A stretch of DNA of 34,398 nt from Mariprofundus sp. Its GTDB lineage: Bacteria > Pseudomonadota > Zetaproteobacteria > Mariprofundales > Mariprofundaceae. Every line of letters starts with the position of its first letter. Within the stretch, counting starts at the first letter, position 1. The notes beneath the pieces are model-generated. The model saw only the letters and a list, made by a program, of their open reading frames with translations. It was not told the origin of the DNA and searched no databases. The stretch covers positions 1 to 34,398 of the forward strand of contig JAUZQK010000106.1 in assembly GCA_030951025.1 (NCBI GenBank). The letters run 5' to 3'. Made by a program: the position numbers and the translations under genes. Below, piece after piece: positions 16,273 through 25,763 of this stretch.

Positions 16273-18204
16273 ATGGGTAAGAATTTACTGCTCTGGTTGG
16301 TGATCGGACTGACCATGATGAGCCTGTTCAATATGTTTTCGCCACCAGCGCAGAAGGCGGATAAAATGGCCTACTCCACCTTTGTGGATAAAGTGGATGG
16401 TGGTTTGGTGGAAACAGCCACCATCAAAGATAATCAGGTTTCCGGCCAATACCGTGACAATGCAGGCGAGCTGAAAACATTCAAAGTTACCGTGCCTAGC
16501 AATGATGTGACCTTGTCACAGCGTTTGCTGGATCAGCATGTGGTGGTGGATGTAAAAGCACCGGATGAAGTGCCGTTTTTATTATCAATTTTGATTTCAT
16601 GGTTCCCGATGTTGTTGTTGATCGCGGTCTGGGTGTTTTTTATGCGTCAGATGCAGGGCGGCGGCAAGGGTGGCGCGATGGGCTTTGGCAAGAGTAAAGC
16701 CAAGCTACTGAATGAAAACACAGCCCGTATTACATTTGAAGAAGTGGCCGGCTGTGATGAAGCCAAACAGGAAGTCACTGAAGTGATTGAATTTTTGCGT
16801 GAGCCATCCAAATTCACGCGACTCGGTGGTAAAATCCCCAAGGGCGTGTTGTTGGTTGGCGCTCCGGGTACGGGTAAAACCCTGCTGGCGCGTGCGATTG
16901 CCGGTGAAGCAGATGTGCCGTTCTTCTCGATTTCCGGTTCTGATTTTGTCGAAATGTTTGTTGGTGTCGGCGCATCGCGTGTGCGAGATATGTTTGAGCA
17001 GGCCAAAAAACATGCACCATGTATTATTTTTGTTGATGAAATCGATGCTATGGGTCGCCATCGTGGTGCAGGCATTGGCGGCGGCAACGATGAACGCGAG
17101 CAAACACTGAATCAGTTGCTGGTTGAAATGGATGGTTTTGAGTCCAATGAAGGCGTGATTTTGGTGGCGGCCACCAACCGCCCTGATGTGCTTGATCCTG
17201 CTTTGTTGCGTCCGGGTCGATTTGATCGACAGGTGGTTGTACCTCAGCCTGACTTGTTGGGGCGTGAACAAATCCTAAAAGTCCACATGCGTAAAGTACC
17301 GTTGGCAGCTGATGTGAATGGTAAAGAGCTGGCACGCGGCACGCCTGGTTTCTCCGGTGCTGATCTGGCCAATCTGGTCAATGAAGCAGCCCTGAATGCG
17401 GCACGTTATGATCGTGATAAAGTCATGCGGGCTGATTTTGAAACAGCTAAAGATAAGGTCATGATGGGTACAGAGCGGCGCTCGATGATTATCTCTGAGG
17501 ATCAGAAAAAGACCACCGCCTACCATGAAGCAGGCCATACGCTGGTTGCCAAACATCTGAAAAATGCTGATCCGGTACATAAGGTGAGCATCATTCCGCG
17601 TGGGCAGGCACTCGGCATCACCATGCAAATGCCGGAAGAAGATCGCTTTAATCATGATAAGGAATATCTGCTCGATCAGATTTCAATTATGATGGGTGGC
17701 CGCTTGGGCGAAGAACTGGTGCTGGGCCAGATGACCACTGGCGCATCCAATGATTTTGAGCGTGCAACCCAGTTGGCGCGCAATATGGTAACCCAATGGG
17801 GTATGTCTGAGCTTGGCCCTATGGTGTATGGTGAACGTGAACATGAACCGTTTTTGGGCCGTGAAATCACCCGCCAGACCAATATTTCTGAAGAAACAGC
17901 CCGCAAAATTGATGCTGTGGTGCGTAAGTTGATTGAAGATAATTATGATCGCGCCAAGGCGATCCTTGAAAAACACATGGATCAGTTGCACCTGTTGGCC
18001 AAGGCGTTGATTAAATATGAAACGCTGGATACCACGGATATTGATCGGGTGATGAAGGGTAAAAAACCGATCCTCATCAAAGAGGAAGAGCCTCTACCAT
18101 CATCCAAACAAAATACACCACCGGAACAGCCTGACAGTAAAGTTGACATGGGTGATGATGGTGAAAAGAAAGCCTCGGGTGATGAAGCCGGTCAAGCCAG
18201 CTAA
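16273..18204 (+). CDS. ftsH: ATP-dependent zinc metalloprotease FtsH
   Basis: A membrane-anchored AAA+ protease that degrades damaged membrane proteins and selected regulators. The 643-residue product has a first membrane helix at about residues 4-22, a periplasmic domain, and a second helix at about 100-120. The AAA domain has Walker A GAPGTGKT near residue 196, the pore loop [10 protein letters not shown], Walker B IIFVDEID and the SRH segment [19 protein letters not shown]. The zinc site HEAGH begins at about residue 418. The last 40 residues are acidic and disordered. The ATG at 16273 has AGGA about 12 bases upstream; the frame is open 30 bases further. folP follows after 14 bases. Confidence 0.97.
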   Translation: MGKNLLLWLVIGLTMMSLFNMFSPPAQKADKMAYSTFVDKVDGGLVETATIKDNQVSGQYRDNAGELKTFKVTVPSNDVTLSQRLLDQHVVVDVKAPDEVPFLLSILISWFPMLLLIAVWVFFMRQMQGGGKGGAMGFGKSKAKLLNENTARITFEEVAGCDEAKQEVTEVIEFLREPSKFTRLGGKIPKGVLLVGAPGTGKTLLARAIAGEADVPFFSISGSDFVEMFVGVGASRVRDMFEQAKKHAPCIIFVDEIDAMGRHRGAGIGGGNDEREQTLNQLLVEMDGFESNEGVILVAATNRPDVLDPALLRPGRFDRQVVVPQPDLLGREQILKVHMRKVPLAADVNGKELARGTPGFSGADLANLVNEAALNAARYDRDKVMRADFETAKDKVMMGTERRSMIISEDQKKTTAYHEAGHTLVAKHLKNADPVHKVSIIPRGQALGITMQMPEEDRFNHDKEYLLDQISIMMGGRLGEELVLGQMTTGASNDFERATQLARNMVTQWGMSELGPMVYGEREHEPFLGREITRQTNISEETARKIDAVVRKLIEDNYDRAKAILEKHMDQLHLLAKALIKYETLDTTDIDRVMKGKKPILIKEEEPLPSSKQNTPPEQPDSKVDMGDDGEKKASGDEAGQAS

Positions 18205-18218
18205 GACTTTCTAAACCC

Positions 18219-19106
18219 ATGAAATCACGCTGGTTGCGCCCTGAGTCTACTGCAGATCAACGGGGCGATGTCTGGATAATGGGGGTGCTGAATTGCACCC
18301 CCGATTCGTTTTCGGATGGCGGCAACTTTATTCATGCAGGGCAGGCTGTGGATGTGCAGCAGGCCGTAGATCATGGCCTGCGCATGTTTGAACAGGGTGC
18401 GGCGATCATCGATGTGGGTGGTGAATCGACCCGGCCGGATGCCGAGCCTGTATCTCTGCAACAAGAACTGGAGCGGGTGATTCCTGTCATTAAGGCACTG
18501 ACAGAGCAGCAGTGTCCTGTTTCTATCGATAGCATGAAAGCTGAAGTCATGGCTCAGGCCATTGAAGCTGGCGCATGTTTGGTCAACGATGTCAGTGCGC
18601 TGGCTTACGATGCAGCCAGCTTGCCGCTATTGGCTGAAACAGGCGTGGATGTCTGTCTCATGCATATGCAGGGCTCGCCCCAAACCATGCAGCAGCAGCC
18701 GGGATATGGTGATGTGGTTGAGGCAGTCAGCGCTTTTTTTCAGCAGCGTATCGATGCCTGTTTACAGGCTGGCATCAAAGCATCGGCCATTGTGCTGGAT
18801 CCGGGCATTGGTTTCGGTAAACGCTTGCAGGATAATCTGGCTTTGATTCAGGCTATCCCACAGTTCAAAAAGACATTCGATATGCCTGTATTGCTGGGTC
18901 TGTCGCGCAAATCATTTCTGGGTCACATCACGGGTAGTGTTGTGGAGGATCGTGAAATAGAAACGGCTGCGGCAGGTAGTATGGCCATTGCTTATGGAGC
19001 CGATATATTGCGCGTACATGATGTGCCAACACAAAAACGAGCCATTCAAGTGGCCTCGGCTTTATCTGCCAGAGCTGATTTTAAGCTTGCAAGCCTTAAC
19101 AATTAA
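18219..19106 (+). CDS. folP: Dihydropteroate synthase
   Basis: Joins p-aminobenzoate to dihydropterin pyrophosphate in folate biosynthesis and is the sulfonamide target. The 295-residue protein shows the pterin and phosphate binding signatures IMGVLNCTPDSFSDGG, IIDVGGESTRPDA, SIDSMKAEV, LVNDVSAL, LMHMQGSPQTMQ, VLDPGIGFGK and LLGLSRKSFLG. The usual ftsH-folP junction is kept. The ribosome site is weak. A 73-base gap separates it from cdaA. Confidence 0.97.
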   Translation: MKSRWLRPESTADQRGDVWIMGVLNCTPDSFSDGGNFIHAGQAVDVQQAVDHGLRMFEQGAAIIDVGGESTRPDAEPVSLQQELERVIPVIKALTEQQCPVSIDSMKAEVMAQAIEAGACLVNDVSALAYDAASLPLLAETGVDVCLMHMQGSPQTMQQQPGYGDVVEAVSAFFQQRIDACLQAGIKASAIVLDPGIGFGKRLQDNLALIQAIPQFKKTFDMPVLLGLSRKSFLGHITGSVVEDREIETAAAGSMAIAYGADILRVHDVPTQKRAIQVASALSARADFKLASLNN

Positions 19107-19179
19107 ACTATGCTCAGTCTGATTTTCATCAAGCGCTCTCCTGGCATTCTAATTTTTCATATCGGGGTATATCAGATTC

Positions 19180-19974
19180 ATGGTTGATTGGCAGTTTAGC
19201 ATCACAGATGCAGTAGATATCATGGTGGTTGCCGTGGTGGTCTATTTTTTCTTACGCCTGATTCAAGGCACACGCGCTGTACAGATGTTGATTGGTGTGG
19301 CCATGGTAGTGGTGACCTACCAACTGGCGCAAGTCTTTGGCCTGTTTACGGTTGAGTGGATGTTTGGCCATTTTTTCTCGGCCTTTATGGTGATTTTGGT
19401 GGTGTTGTTTCAGCAGGAAATCAGGCGCGCCTTGATGCGTGTGGCGATTAATCCGCTGGCTGGCAATGCAGGGCCTGTCGAAGGCATGGTTGAGTCGATG
19501 GTGGAATCTGCATTTGCATTGGTAGATCGAGGTTGGGGTGGTTTGATTGTGATTGAGCGTGATACCGGTTTAAAACATCTGTTTGAATCCGGTGTGGTGA
19601 TGGATGCGCCATTGCGGCCGGATGTAATCCAGGCCTTGTTTTGTCCGAATGCACCGATGCATGATGGTGCTGTGATGGTGGATCGTGATGAACGCGGTGG
19701 TCGTGTATTGGCTGCGCGCGTGTTGTTGCCGTTGGCGCAATCAAATACGCTAGCTGGTCGTTATGGCACACGCCATCGTGCTGCAGTGGGCTTGTCTGAA
19801 GAAACTGATGCGCTGGTGATTGTTATATCTGAAGAAACCGGTGATGTGCATTTGGTTGAGGGTGGTCAAATGGGTGATGCACTCGATAGCAGTAGCCTGC
19901 ATGCGGCTCTGGAAGAGCGTTTGTTTGCCATGCATGTGTCGCATCATAAAATATCGGCAGCAGGTACGCGCTGA
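19180..19974 (+). CDS. cdaA: Membrane diadenylate cyclase CdaA (DisA-N domain)
   Basis: Makes cyclic-di-AMP from two ATP at the inner membrane. The 264-residue protein has three N-terminal hydrophobic segments (about residues 12-30, 34-52 and 62-80). The DAC domain follows, with the catalytic motifs DGA at residues 162-164 (in PMHDGAVMV) and RHR at 198-200 (in YGTRHRAAVG). Both motifs are intact, so it should be active. Its stop codon overlaps the cdaR start (TGATG). In Firmicutes the partners CdaR and GlmM bind and modulate CdaA, and the same trio is adjacent here. The ribosome site is modest. Confidence 0.95.
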   Translation: MVDWQFSITDAVDIMVVAVVVYFFLRLIQGTRAVQMLIGVAMVVVTYQLAQVFGLFTVEWMFGHFFSAFMVILVVLFQQEIRRALMRVAINPLAGNAGPVEGMVESMVESAFALVDRGWGGLIVIERDTGLKHLFESGVVMDAPLRPDVIQALFCPNAPMHDGAVMVDRDERGGRVLAARVLLPLAQSNTLAGRYGTRHRAAVGLSEETDALVIVISEETGDVHLVEGGQMGDALDSSSLHAALEERLFAMHVSHHKISAAGTR

Positions 19975-20672
19975 TGGGGCAGCCTCTGGCATTGTTTCGA
20001 CGTTATAATCTGCAATTCTGGGCGCTGACCATTGCGATTGCTTTGTGGTTGCAGGTGCATGGTCAGGGAGAAGGTTCGGTGAGCATGGATGTGCCATTGC
20101 AGGTGCATGGTTTGCCGGCCAATATGGTGATTATAAATGATTTTCCGGATCATGTGCGCCTCACCATCAATGGTTTGCAATCGCGTTTAAAAGACTTGCG
20201 CCAGCTTAATTTCTCTGTGCCCATTGATGCTTCTGATTTAACCACGCCGGGGGTGGTTGAACGCGCACCACAGCTTTCATCGGTATCGTTGCCGGTGGGT
20301 CTGCATATTGAAAAAGTGCAACCGGATCGGCTTGAATTGCAAGTGGATCGCTTGGTCAGTCGCTCTATTCCGATTCGAGCCAGTTTTGAGCTGCCTGAAG
20401 GTTGGCATGTGACAGAGATCCAAATTAAACCGCGTCAGGTTAAACTCACAGGGCCTGAAGTGTGGCTGGAAGCGTTGCGTGAAGTGGGCACGACTCCCAT
20501 TCGGTTGACGTTAAAGGATGGCGCTTTTAAAACCCGAACAGGCATTGAAAGCCCATCGGGTAAAGCCATTCGACTGACTGAAAGCAATGCCGATATCGTT
20601 ATTGAAGGCATACTGCTGCAACAGAAACGAGCACGCCCGGTGGATACCGCCGAGTCGACAGGAGAACCATAA
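19974..20672 (+). CDS. cdaR: CdaR/YbbR-domain protein, partner of CdaA
   Basis: A 232-residue protein with an N-terminal membrane anchor (about residues 12-29, LQFWALTIAIALWLQV) and an exported part containing YbbR-like beta-barrel repeats. Landmarks are VPLQVHGLPANMVI, PDHVRLTINGLQSRLKDL, and later RSIPIRASFELPEGWHVTEI with QVKLTGPEVWLEAL. YbbR proteins regulate the adjacent diadenylate cyclase. Only about two repeats are present, fewer than in Firmicutes. It overlaps cdaA upstream and glmM downstream by one or a few bases, indicating coupled translation. Confidence 0.88.
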   Translation: MGQPLALFRRYNLQFWALTIAIALWLQVHGQGEGSVSMDVPLQVHGLPANMVIINDFPDHVRLTINGLQSRLKDLRQLNFSVPIDASDLTTPGVVERAPQLSSVSLPVGLHIEKVQPDRLELQVDRLVSRSIPIRASFELPEGWHVTEIQIKPRQVKLTGPEVWLEALREVGTTPIRLTLKDGAFKTRTGIESPSGKAIRLTESNADIVIEGILLQQKRARPVDTAESTGEP

Positions 20673-22015
20673 TGAGACGTTATTTTGGCACCGATGGTGT
20701 GCGTGGGACAGTGAATAAAACACCCATGACGGCTGAATTTGCTTTAACACTTGGCCGGGCAGCAGGACATGTGCTTACCCGCCATTTGCAGCATAAACCA
20801 CATATTCTTATTGGCAAAGATACGCGTCTTTCCGGTTATATGATTGAATCAGCCCTGTGTGCAGGGCTGACTGCGCAAGGCATGAATGTCTTGCTGGTCG
20901 GTCCCATACCAACGCCTGCGGTGGCCTATTTAACCCGTAGTCTGCGGGCTGATGCCGGTGTGATGCTGTCGGCATCGCATAATCCGGCTGGTGATAACGG
21001 CATTAAATTCTTTGCCGCTGATGGTTTTAAGTTGCCCGATGCAACTGAACTTGCCATTGAAACATGTATTGATGATTTGCCGCCCTTGCCGCCAGCACTC
21101 GAGATCGGCAAGGCTTTTCGTATCGATGATGCACGTGGGCGTTATATCGAGTTTTTGAAAGGATCGTTACCCAAGCGTATGCGTTTTGATGGTATTAAAG
21201 TGGTCATCGATTCTGCCAATGGTGCTGCTTATGATGTGGCACCACGCCTTTTGCGTGAGCTCGGTTGTGAAGTCATACGCATGTATGATGAACCCAACGG
21301 ATACAATATAAACCACGAGTGCGGTTCGACGTATCCGGAACATATGATGCAAAAAGTGATCGAGACCGGTGCTGATATCGGCTTGGCGCTCGATGGTGAT
21401 GCGGATCGTTTGATTGCATGCGATGGCAATGGGCAGTTAGTGGATGGTGATCGGGTGATTGCGATTCTGGCTGAACATGCCCAGCGCAGCGGCGTATTGT
21501 CCGGTGGCGCTGTGGTGACCACATTGATGAGCAATATGGGCTTGGAGCGTTATCTCGCTGATCGTGATCTGGTCATGCACCGCGCTGCTGTGGGTGATCG
21601 TTATGTGCTCGAAATGATGCGTGAAAAAGGTTGTAATATTGGTGGCGAACAATCCGGCCACATGATTTTGCTCGATCACAATACCACTGGTGATGGTTTG
21701 ATGACTGCATTGCAATTGCTCTCTGCCATGAGTGAACAGGCCAAACCGCTGGCAGACATGGCCAGCGATATGGTGTTGTTTCCGCAAAAATTGTGGAATA
21801 TCGTGATGTCTGAACGCAAAGATGTATTGGCTGATAAGCAGGTGCAGGGGCTCATTGCCGAAGCAGAAGCGCGTTTGCAAGGTAATGGGCGTATCAATGT
21901 GCGCATGTCCGGCACAGAGCCAAAACTGCGTATTATGGTAGAAGCGGCAGATGAGTCTCTCATGCTGGATGTCGGTGAACCACTGACCCAAGCCATTAGC
22001 GCACATATTTGTTGA
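20672..22015 (+). CDS. glmM: Phosphoglucosamine mutase
   Basis: Converts glucosamine 6-phosphate to glucosamine 1-phosphate, the route to UDP-N-acetylglucosamine for peptidoglycan and lipopolysaccharide. The 447-residue protein has the start RRYFGTDGVRGTVN, the phosphoserine Ser102 in MLSASHNPAGDNGIKFF, the Mg-binding loop LALDGDADR, the sugar-binding GGEQSGH and the phosphate-binding RMSGTEPKLRIM. AGGAGA precedes the ATG, which overlaps the cdaR stop (TAATG). It is the last gene of the ftsH-to-glmM run and is followed by a terminator. Confidence 0.97.
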   Translation: MRRYFGTDGVRGTVNKTPMTAEFALTLGRAAGHVLTRHLQHKPHILIGKDTRLSGYMIESALCAGLTAQGMNVLLVGPIPTPAVAYLTRSLRADAGVMLSASHNPAGDNGIKFFAADGFKLPDATELAIETCIDDLPPLPPALEIGKAFRIDDARGRYIEFLKGSLPKRMRFDGIKVVIDSANGAAYDVAPRLLRELGCEVIRMYDEPNGYNINHECGSTYPEHMMQKVIETGADIGLALDGDADRLIACDGNGQLVDGDRVIAILAEHAQRSGVLSGGAVVTTLMSNMGLERYLADRDLVMHRAAVGDRYVLEMMREKGCNIGGEQSGHMILLDHNTTGDGLMTALQLLSAMSEQAKPLADMASDMVLFPQKLWNIVMSERKDVLADKQVQGLIAEAEARLQGNGRINVRMSGTEPKLRIMVEAADESLMLDVGEPLTQAISAHIC

Positions 22016-22104
22016 GACTGATGTAATGCTTGTCGATGATTTCAAGAGCAAGGCGGCATAAGAAGGAAAGAGACATTCAACGATCAGATCAGCTGTGTAG
22101 AAAC

Positions 22105-22138
22105 AAGAAGGCTCGCCATTGGCGAGCCTTCTTTGTTT
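22105..22138 (+). terminator. Rho-independent terminator after glmM
   Basis: AAGAAGGCTCGCC pairs with GGCGAGCCTTCTT around an ATT loop and is followed by TGTTTTA. It lies 90 bases past the glmM stop. The opposite side is moderately A-rich, so weak action on the minus strand is possible. Confidence 0.85.
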
Positions 22139-22266
22139 TAACCTATGCCGATTAATCAATCATCAGATGTATCTGATTCAGCGAAACAGTCACAGCTGTC
22201 GCATAGCCATTGATGATCAGCTCGGCAGTTAATGAAGTCACTCCAAGATACACCACCCCCAATCTG

Positions 22267-22425
22267 TCAACACAGCTTTTTTTCTAGCCATTCCTTTTCG
22301 ATGGTCATCTTGCCTACTGTTTTTGTAAGCATTTCATTTTCTTCCTGCACGGCCTTTGATGGTTCCATCGCAATTTCGATATTCTCCAGAAAGGTCTTTT
22401 TCCAGTTCTGCAGGTTCTTGGGGTA
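22267..22425 (-). pseudogene. IS3-family transposase OrfA remnant (C-terminal end)
   Basis: In one minus-strand frame the sequence reads YPKNLQNWKKTFLENI, then a polar stretch, then MLTKTVGKMTIEKEWLEKKL before a TGA stop at 22267-22269. This is the characteristic end of IS3-family OrfA: the tail of the helix-turn-helix, then the leucine-zipper helix. The A7G string at the end is where OrfA/OrfB frameshifting occurs in intact elements. The N-terminal part of OrfA and all of OrfB are missing; the -1 frame closes after about a dozen codons. The remnant begins 12 bases past the xerC stop codon. Confidence 0.7.
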
Positions 22426-22436
22426 TTATATTGCAT

Positions 22437-23345
22437 TTAATGTTGCTTTTTGGCGCGTGGGTGGGTTTGATCGTAAATCTCGGTGAGCTTGCTAATTTCG
22501 AGATGGGTATAACGTTCAGTGGTGGATAACGAGGCATGGCCGAGTAAATCCTGAATGGCGCGCAGATCAACGCCGCCAGCCAGCAAATGGGTGGCAAAAG
22601 AATGGCGTAAACGGTGCGGTGTGACCGATACATCTGCACCGCTTAGCAGGGCACGTGTTTTAAGCATGCGTTGTACGCTGCGGGCAGATAAACGGCGCTG
22701 GTATTTGTTTAGAAAGACTGGTCTATCCGCATCAGTGTTGATGGCAGCCTGCTCATGCAAATAAGATTGTACATATTCAGCCGCACCCACTGGCAATGGC
22801 ACAATGCGCTCTTTGCGACCCTTACCGAGCACTCGCAATTCGTGCTGCTGCAGATCAATATCTTGCACATTCAAAGCCACAGTCTCGGATACACGCAGGC
22901 CACAGCCATACATCACGGCCAGCAAAGCCAAGTCACGGACATCGTTTTGGCTGTCTGTGCTTTGCATCAGGGCTGCAGTTTGCTCTGCTGGCAGGTTGCG
23001 CGGCAAGCGTTTGGCTTGTTTGGGTGGGCGAATGCCGGAGGCAATATTGTTGTTGCACAGGTCTGCTTGCACTGATGCATCAAAAAAACTGGTCACCGCC
23101 GATAAACGTCGTGCCAGGGTAGAAGCTGCCAAGCCGCTGCTATGCGATGCCACCAGCCAGTCTTGCACCTGCAAACGGGTGATATTGTTCAATGGGGTGT
23201 CGGGCTTACAAAAGGCGCTAAAGGTGTGCAAATCGCGTCGGTAGGCAGCCACGGTATGTACCGACGCCAGCCGCACATCGGCCAGCTCGATTAAAAAAAA
23301 CGCAATGGCCTCCTGGAGGCTGGTTTTAGCTTGCATCTCCATCAT
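22437..23345 (-). CDS. xerC: Tyrosine recombinase XerC
   Basis: Resolves chromosome dimers at the dif site together with XerD. The protein (about 302 residues) has an N-terminal SAM-like core-binding domain (about residues 10-95) and a catalytic domain. Active-site residues are visible: Arg in YGCGLRVSE, Lys in the LGKGRKERIVPL hairpin, HRLRHSFATHLL, the GHASLSTTERYTHL segment with His and the nucleophile Tyr. The placing directly after a DUF484-domain gene matches gammaproteobacterial xerC and favours XerC over XerD. The exact start is uncertain (23345, 23342 or 23336); all overlap the end of the upstream gene, implying coupled translation. Confidence 0.88.
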   Translation of the reverse strand: MMEMQAKTSLQEAIAFFLIELADVRLASVHTVAAYRRDLHTFSAFCKPDTPLNNITRLQVQDWLVASHSSGLAASTLARRLSAVTSFFDASVQADLCNNNIASGIRPPKQAKRLPRNLPAEQTAALMQSTDSQNDVRDLALLAVMYGCGLRVSETVALNVQDIDLQQHELRVLGKGRKERIVPLPVGAAEYVQSYLHEQAAINTDADRPVFLNKYQRRLSARSVQRMLKTRALLSGADVSVTPHRLRHSFATHLLAGGVDLRAIQDLLGHASLSTTERYTHLEISKLTEIYDQTHPRAKKQH

Positions 23346-24489
23346 CGTTGGCGACTGTTTTAATGCTGTCCGCCATTTCAAAACGGTTGCCACCGAGCGC
23401 CTTGGCGACGTACATGGCTTGATCGGCTTCGGAAATTAAAGCTTTTACAGCGATGTCTTTATGCACTGATGAGCAGGCCACACCGATGCTGATGCTGATG
23501 TGTTGCCCATCGGCAAGCATCAGACCTGCAACATTTTCCACGATAGACTGGGCAATCATGCTGGCTTTGCGTTCGCTGCAACCGGCCATTAGCAATACAA
23601 ATTCATCGCCGCCCATGCGAATTAATGGATCATTGGCACGCACATCCTGTCGCATGATATCGCTGACCTGATGCAGCACTGCATCGCCATTCCCCTGGCC
23701 AATGCTATCGTTCAACGCTTTGAACTGATCGATATCGGCATACAAGCAGATGACCTGCGTATCCTTGCCAAACCACTGTGATAGTGGCTGATGGCTATGC
23801 GGCTGTAAAAAACGGCGGTTATGGCTGCCGGTTAAAGGATCGGTGATCGATAGTCTGGCCAAGTGTTCGCGTGCGACAGCATGTTCGAGAGTCAAACCGA
23901 CAACTTGCGATAAATGCTGCAAAAAGTCGCTGCTTTGATTGGGTGCAAAGCGGTCGCGATCCAAAGCTCCAACACCGAGTATGCCAAAGGGTTTATCCAG
24001 ATCACCGAGTGTGAGCAGTGCAATCGAACCCAGATGGCTATCCTTTTCAGTCAGCCAGTCAAAGCTGTGTTTGTTTGACAGTTGAACCAGCCAGGTGCGT
24101 TTGCGCGCCAAACCCATTTGTTTGATTTCACCCTCTTCAATCCACACCAGATCACGTTCGGATAAGGCATCGAGTTGGTGGCCACCAATAAAACTGGAAC
24201 GATCAAACCAGAAGCGCACAAAATCCAGATCGAAGCCGGTGCGCAAGCCGCGCAGCAGGGTGAAACATAGATCTTCAGGGTCGGTTGATTTTAATACTTC
24301 GGATTCAAGCTCGAACATACGTGAAAATAGACGTTCGTTTTGACGCAGCCGTTGCATGACTTCGGCCACATAGGATTTTAACTCGCGATTTTCATCGGCC
24401 AGTTGCTGAAAGCGGCGGGTCGATAGATCACCGACTGTGCTACTTTTGTTGTTTGATTTGTTGTTCTTGTTGTCGCCCTTGATTGTCAT
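23326..24489 (-). CDS. DUF484 (GAF-like) domain fused to a diguanylate cyclase domain
   Basis: A 387-residue cytoplasmic protein. After a polar Lys/Asn-rich start, a coiled-coil (about residues 26-50) leads into a DUF484/GAF-like sensory domain (about 50-205). The closest signature is GILGVGALDRDRFAPNQSSDFLQHL, which is the family's C-terminal block (here about residues 170-194). The GGDEF domain (about 213-370) has DPLTG, an intact GGDEF active site in IRMGGDEFVLLM, and an RxxD product-inhibition site (RAND) five residues before it. It should make cyclic-di-GMP in response to an unknown ligand. Stand-alone DUF484 genes precede xerC in Gammaproteobacteria; a fused cyclase at that position is unusual. 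Start overlaps the L,D-transpeptidase stop (ATGA). Confidence 0.88.
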   Translation of the reverse strand: MTIKGDNKNNKSNNKSSTVGDLSTRRFQQLADENRELKSYVAEVMQRLRQNERLFSRMFELESEVLKSTDPEDLCFTLLRGLRTGFDLDFVRFWFDRSSFIGGHQLDALSERDLVWIEEGEIKQMGLARKRTWLVQLSNKHSFDWLTEKDSHLGSIALLTLGDLDKPFGILGVGALDRDRFAPNQSSDFLQHLSQVVGLTLEHAVAREHLARLSITDPLTGSHNRRFLQPHSHQPLSQWFGKDTQVICLYADIDQFKALNDSIGQGNGDAVLHQVSDIMRQDVRANDPLIRMGGDEFVLLMAGCSERKASMIAQSIVENVAGLMLADGQHISISIGVACSSVHKDIAVKALISEADQAMYVAKALGGNRFEMADSIKTVANDDGDAS

Positions 24490-25763
24490 TGGGGCAATGA
24501 CTCTTCAAGCAGAATCTGCCAGGCCTGATTGGCGTTGGCGCGCGCCAGATACAGGCGCTTGCGACCCTCATCGGCATAATTGCTGGAACGATAATGTTGC
24601 TCGAATTCAGCCACCACCACATCACCTTCCGGCCACGTGTTAGGATCGTGAATGAGGGTCATGCTGGTGAAATTAACATCAATAAAACGCTTGCCGCTAT
24701 TGACGCGGGTTTTGTAACGCTTCCAGGCTGCCAGATCACGTTTACCGGAACGGAACTGTGCATGGTAATGTGATAAATAAGCTTTGCTGTCCAGCGAAAT
24801 CCAATCTTTACGCCAGGCTTCAATATCACGCTGCACAGATGTTAACAGCTGTTGTTTTTGTTCATTGTTATCAAAGATAAAATTTTCACCCACAATCACC
24901 CAGCTACGGTGCAGACGCACATGTTTGGCCATGCTGACAAGGCGCGTATTATTGAGGGAAAAACAACCGCGAGTATCTTGCGGTGGCCTGCGGCTGACAT
25001 CCATTGGGTAACCATGCAACCAGATGCCACTGCCATTTTTTTTGTGCAATGCATCGAGTTCATTGGGATAATCAATGGGAAATGCAACCGGCCCATAACG
25101 TGATTCCAGTTGTTTACCCTGTAGTTTTTTAATGAAGTGATAAATGCCGTGCGGGGTTTTACCATCTCCTTCACGTTTTTTATCGCCTTGAATGGAGCCC
25201 GTCACAACATATTCATCGGTGATCTTTTTGAGTTGGCCGGAGGCTGTGGGTTGAAAGACAAACAAACGATTCAGTGCTTTATCAAACATGAACACATTGG
25301 CCATATCATCACCTGCCAATAGTACATCGACCGGTTCGCCGCTGCTGCTGCGCAGATTGGAGACAAAAGCATTGAGGCGCGCTTCAGCCTCACCGAGGCC
25401 ATTATTGAGATCGGCTGATTGTAGCATACGTTCCTGTTGATCCATGTCGCCAGCGCCGGATTCGCGCATGGCCTGAATAGCCTGCTGGCGATAGGCCTCA
25501 GCTTCCAACAGATCAACCAGCGGGTCTTTGGCTTGCTTGGCTTGCAATAACAATGCGATGGCGGCATTCGGTTTATCTGACTTGAGTGCAATCGTGGCCA
25601 ATAGAATGGTGCGTTCCTGATCAGATAAGCGCTTGCTGGCATGATCAGTGCGGGCGTTGATTTCCTTGCTGACCCAATCCCATTCGCCGGCTACAAGGTT
25701 GCTTGTGTATGCAAATGAGAGAAAAACAAACAGGCCAACACAGGCTTTACATAGATGCTTCAT
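24486..25763 (-). CDS. L,D-transpeptidase with C-terminal NTF2-like domain
   Basis: A secreted peptidoglycan-modifying enzyme of 425 residues. A signal peptide (about 1-25, core LFVFLSFAYTSNLVA) leads into a helical, TPR-like region. The YkuD catalytic domain follows (about 145-285). Its key stretch holds IWLHGYP and RGCFSLNN with the nucleophilic Cys, and YVVTGSIQGDKKREGDGKTP marks the fold's start. The C-terminal 115 residues match an NTF2/SnoaL-like domain (IEAWRKDWISLD, then WKRYKTRVN), found attached to some L,D-transpeptidases. Such enzymes make 3-3 crosslinks or attach lipoproteins. The start at 25763 is chosen for its signal peptide and TGGA-type ribosome site. It overlaps the upstream gene by 17 bases. 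Confidence 0.88.
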   Translation of the reverse strand: MKHLCKACVGLFVFLSFAYTSNLVAGEWDWVSKEINARTDHASKRLSDQERTILLATIALKSDKPNAAIALLLQAKQAKDPLVDLLEAEAYRQQAIQAMRESGAGDMDQQERMLQSADLNNGLGEAEARLNAFVSNLRSSSGEPVDVLLAGDDMANVFMFDKALNRLFVFQPTASGQLKKITDEYVVTGSIQGDKKREGDGKTPHGIYHFIKKLQGKQLESRYGPVAFPIDYPNELDALHKKNGSGIWLHGYPMDVSRRPPQDTRGCFSLNNTRLVSMAKHVRLHRSWVIVGENFIFDNNEQKQQLLTSVQRDIEAWRKDWISLDSKAYLSHYHAQFRSGKRDLAAWKRYKTRVNSGKRFIDVNFTSMTLIHDPNTWPEGDVVVAEFEQHYRSSNYADEGRKRLYLARANANQAWQILLEESLPQ

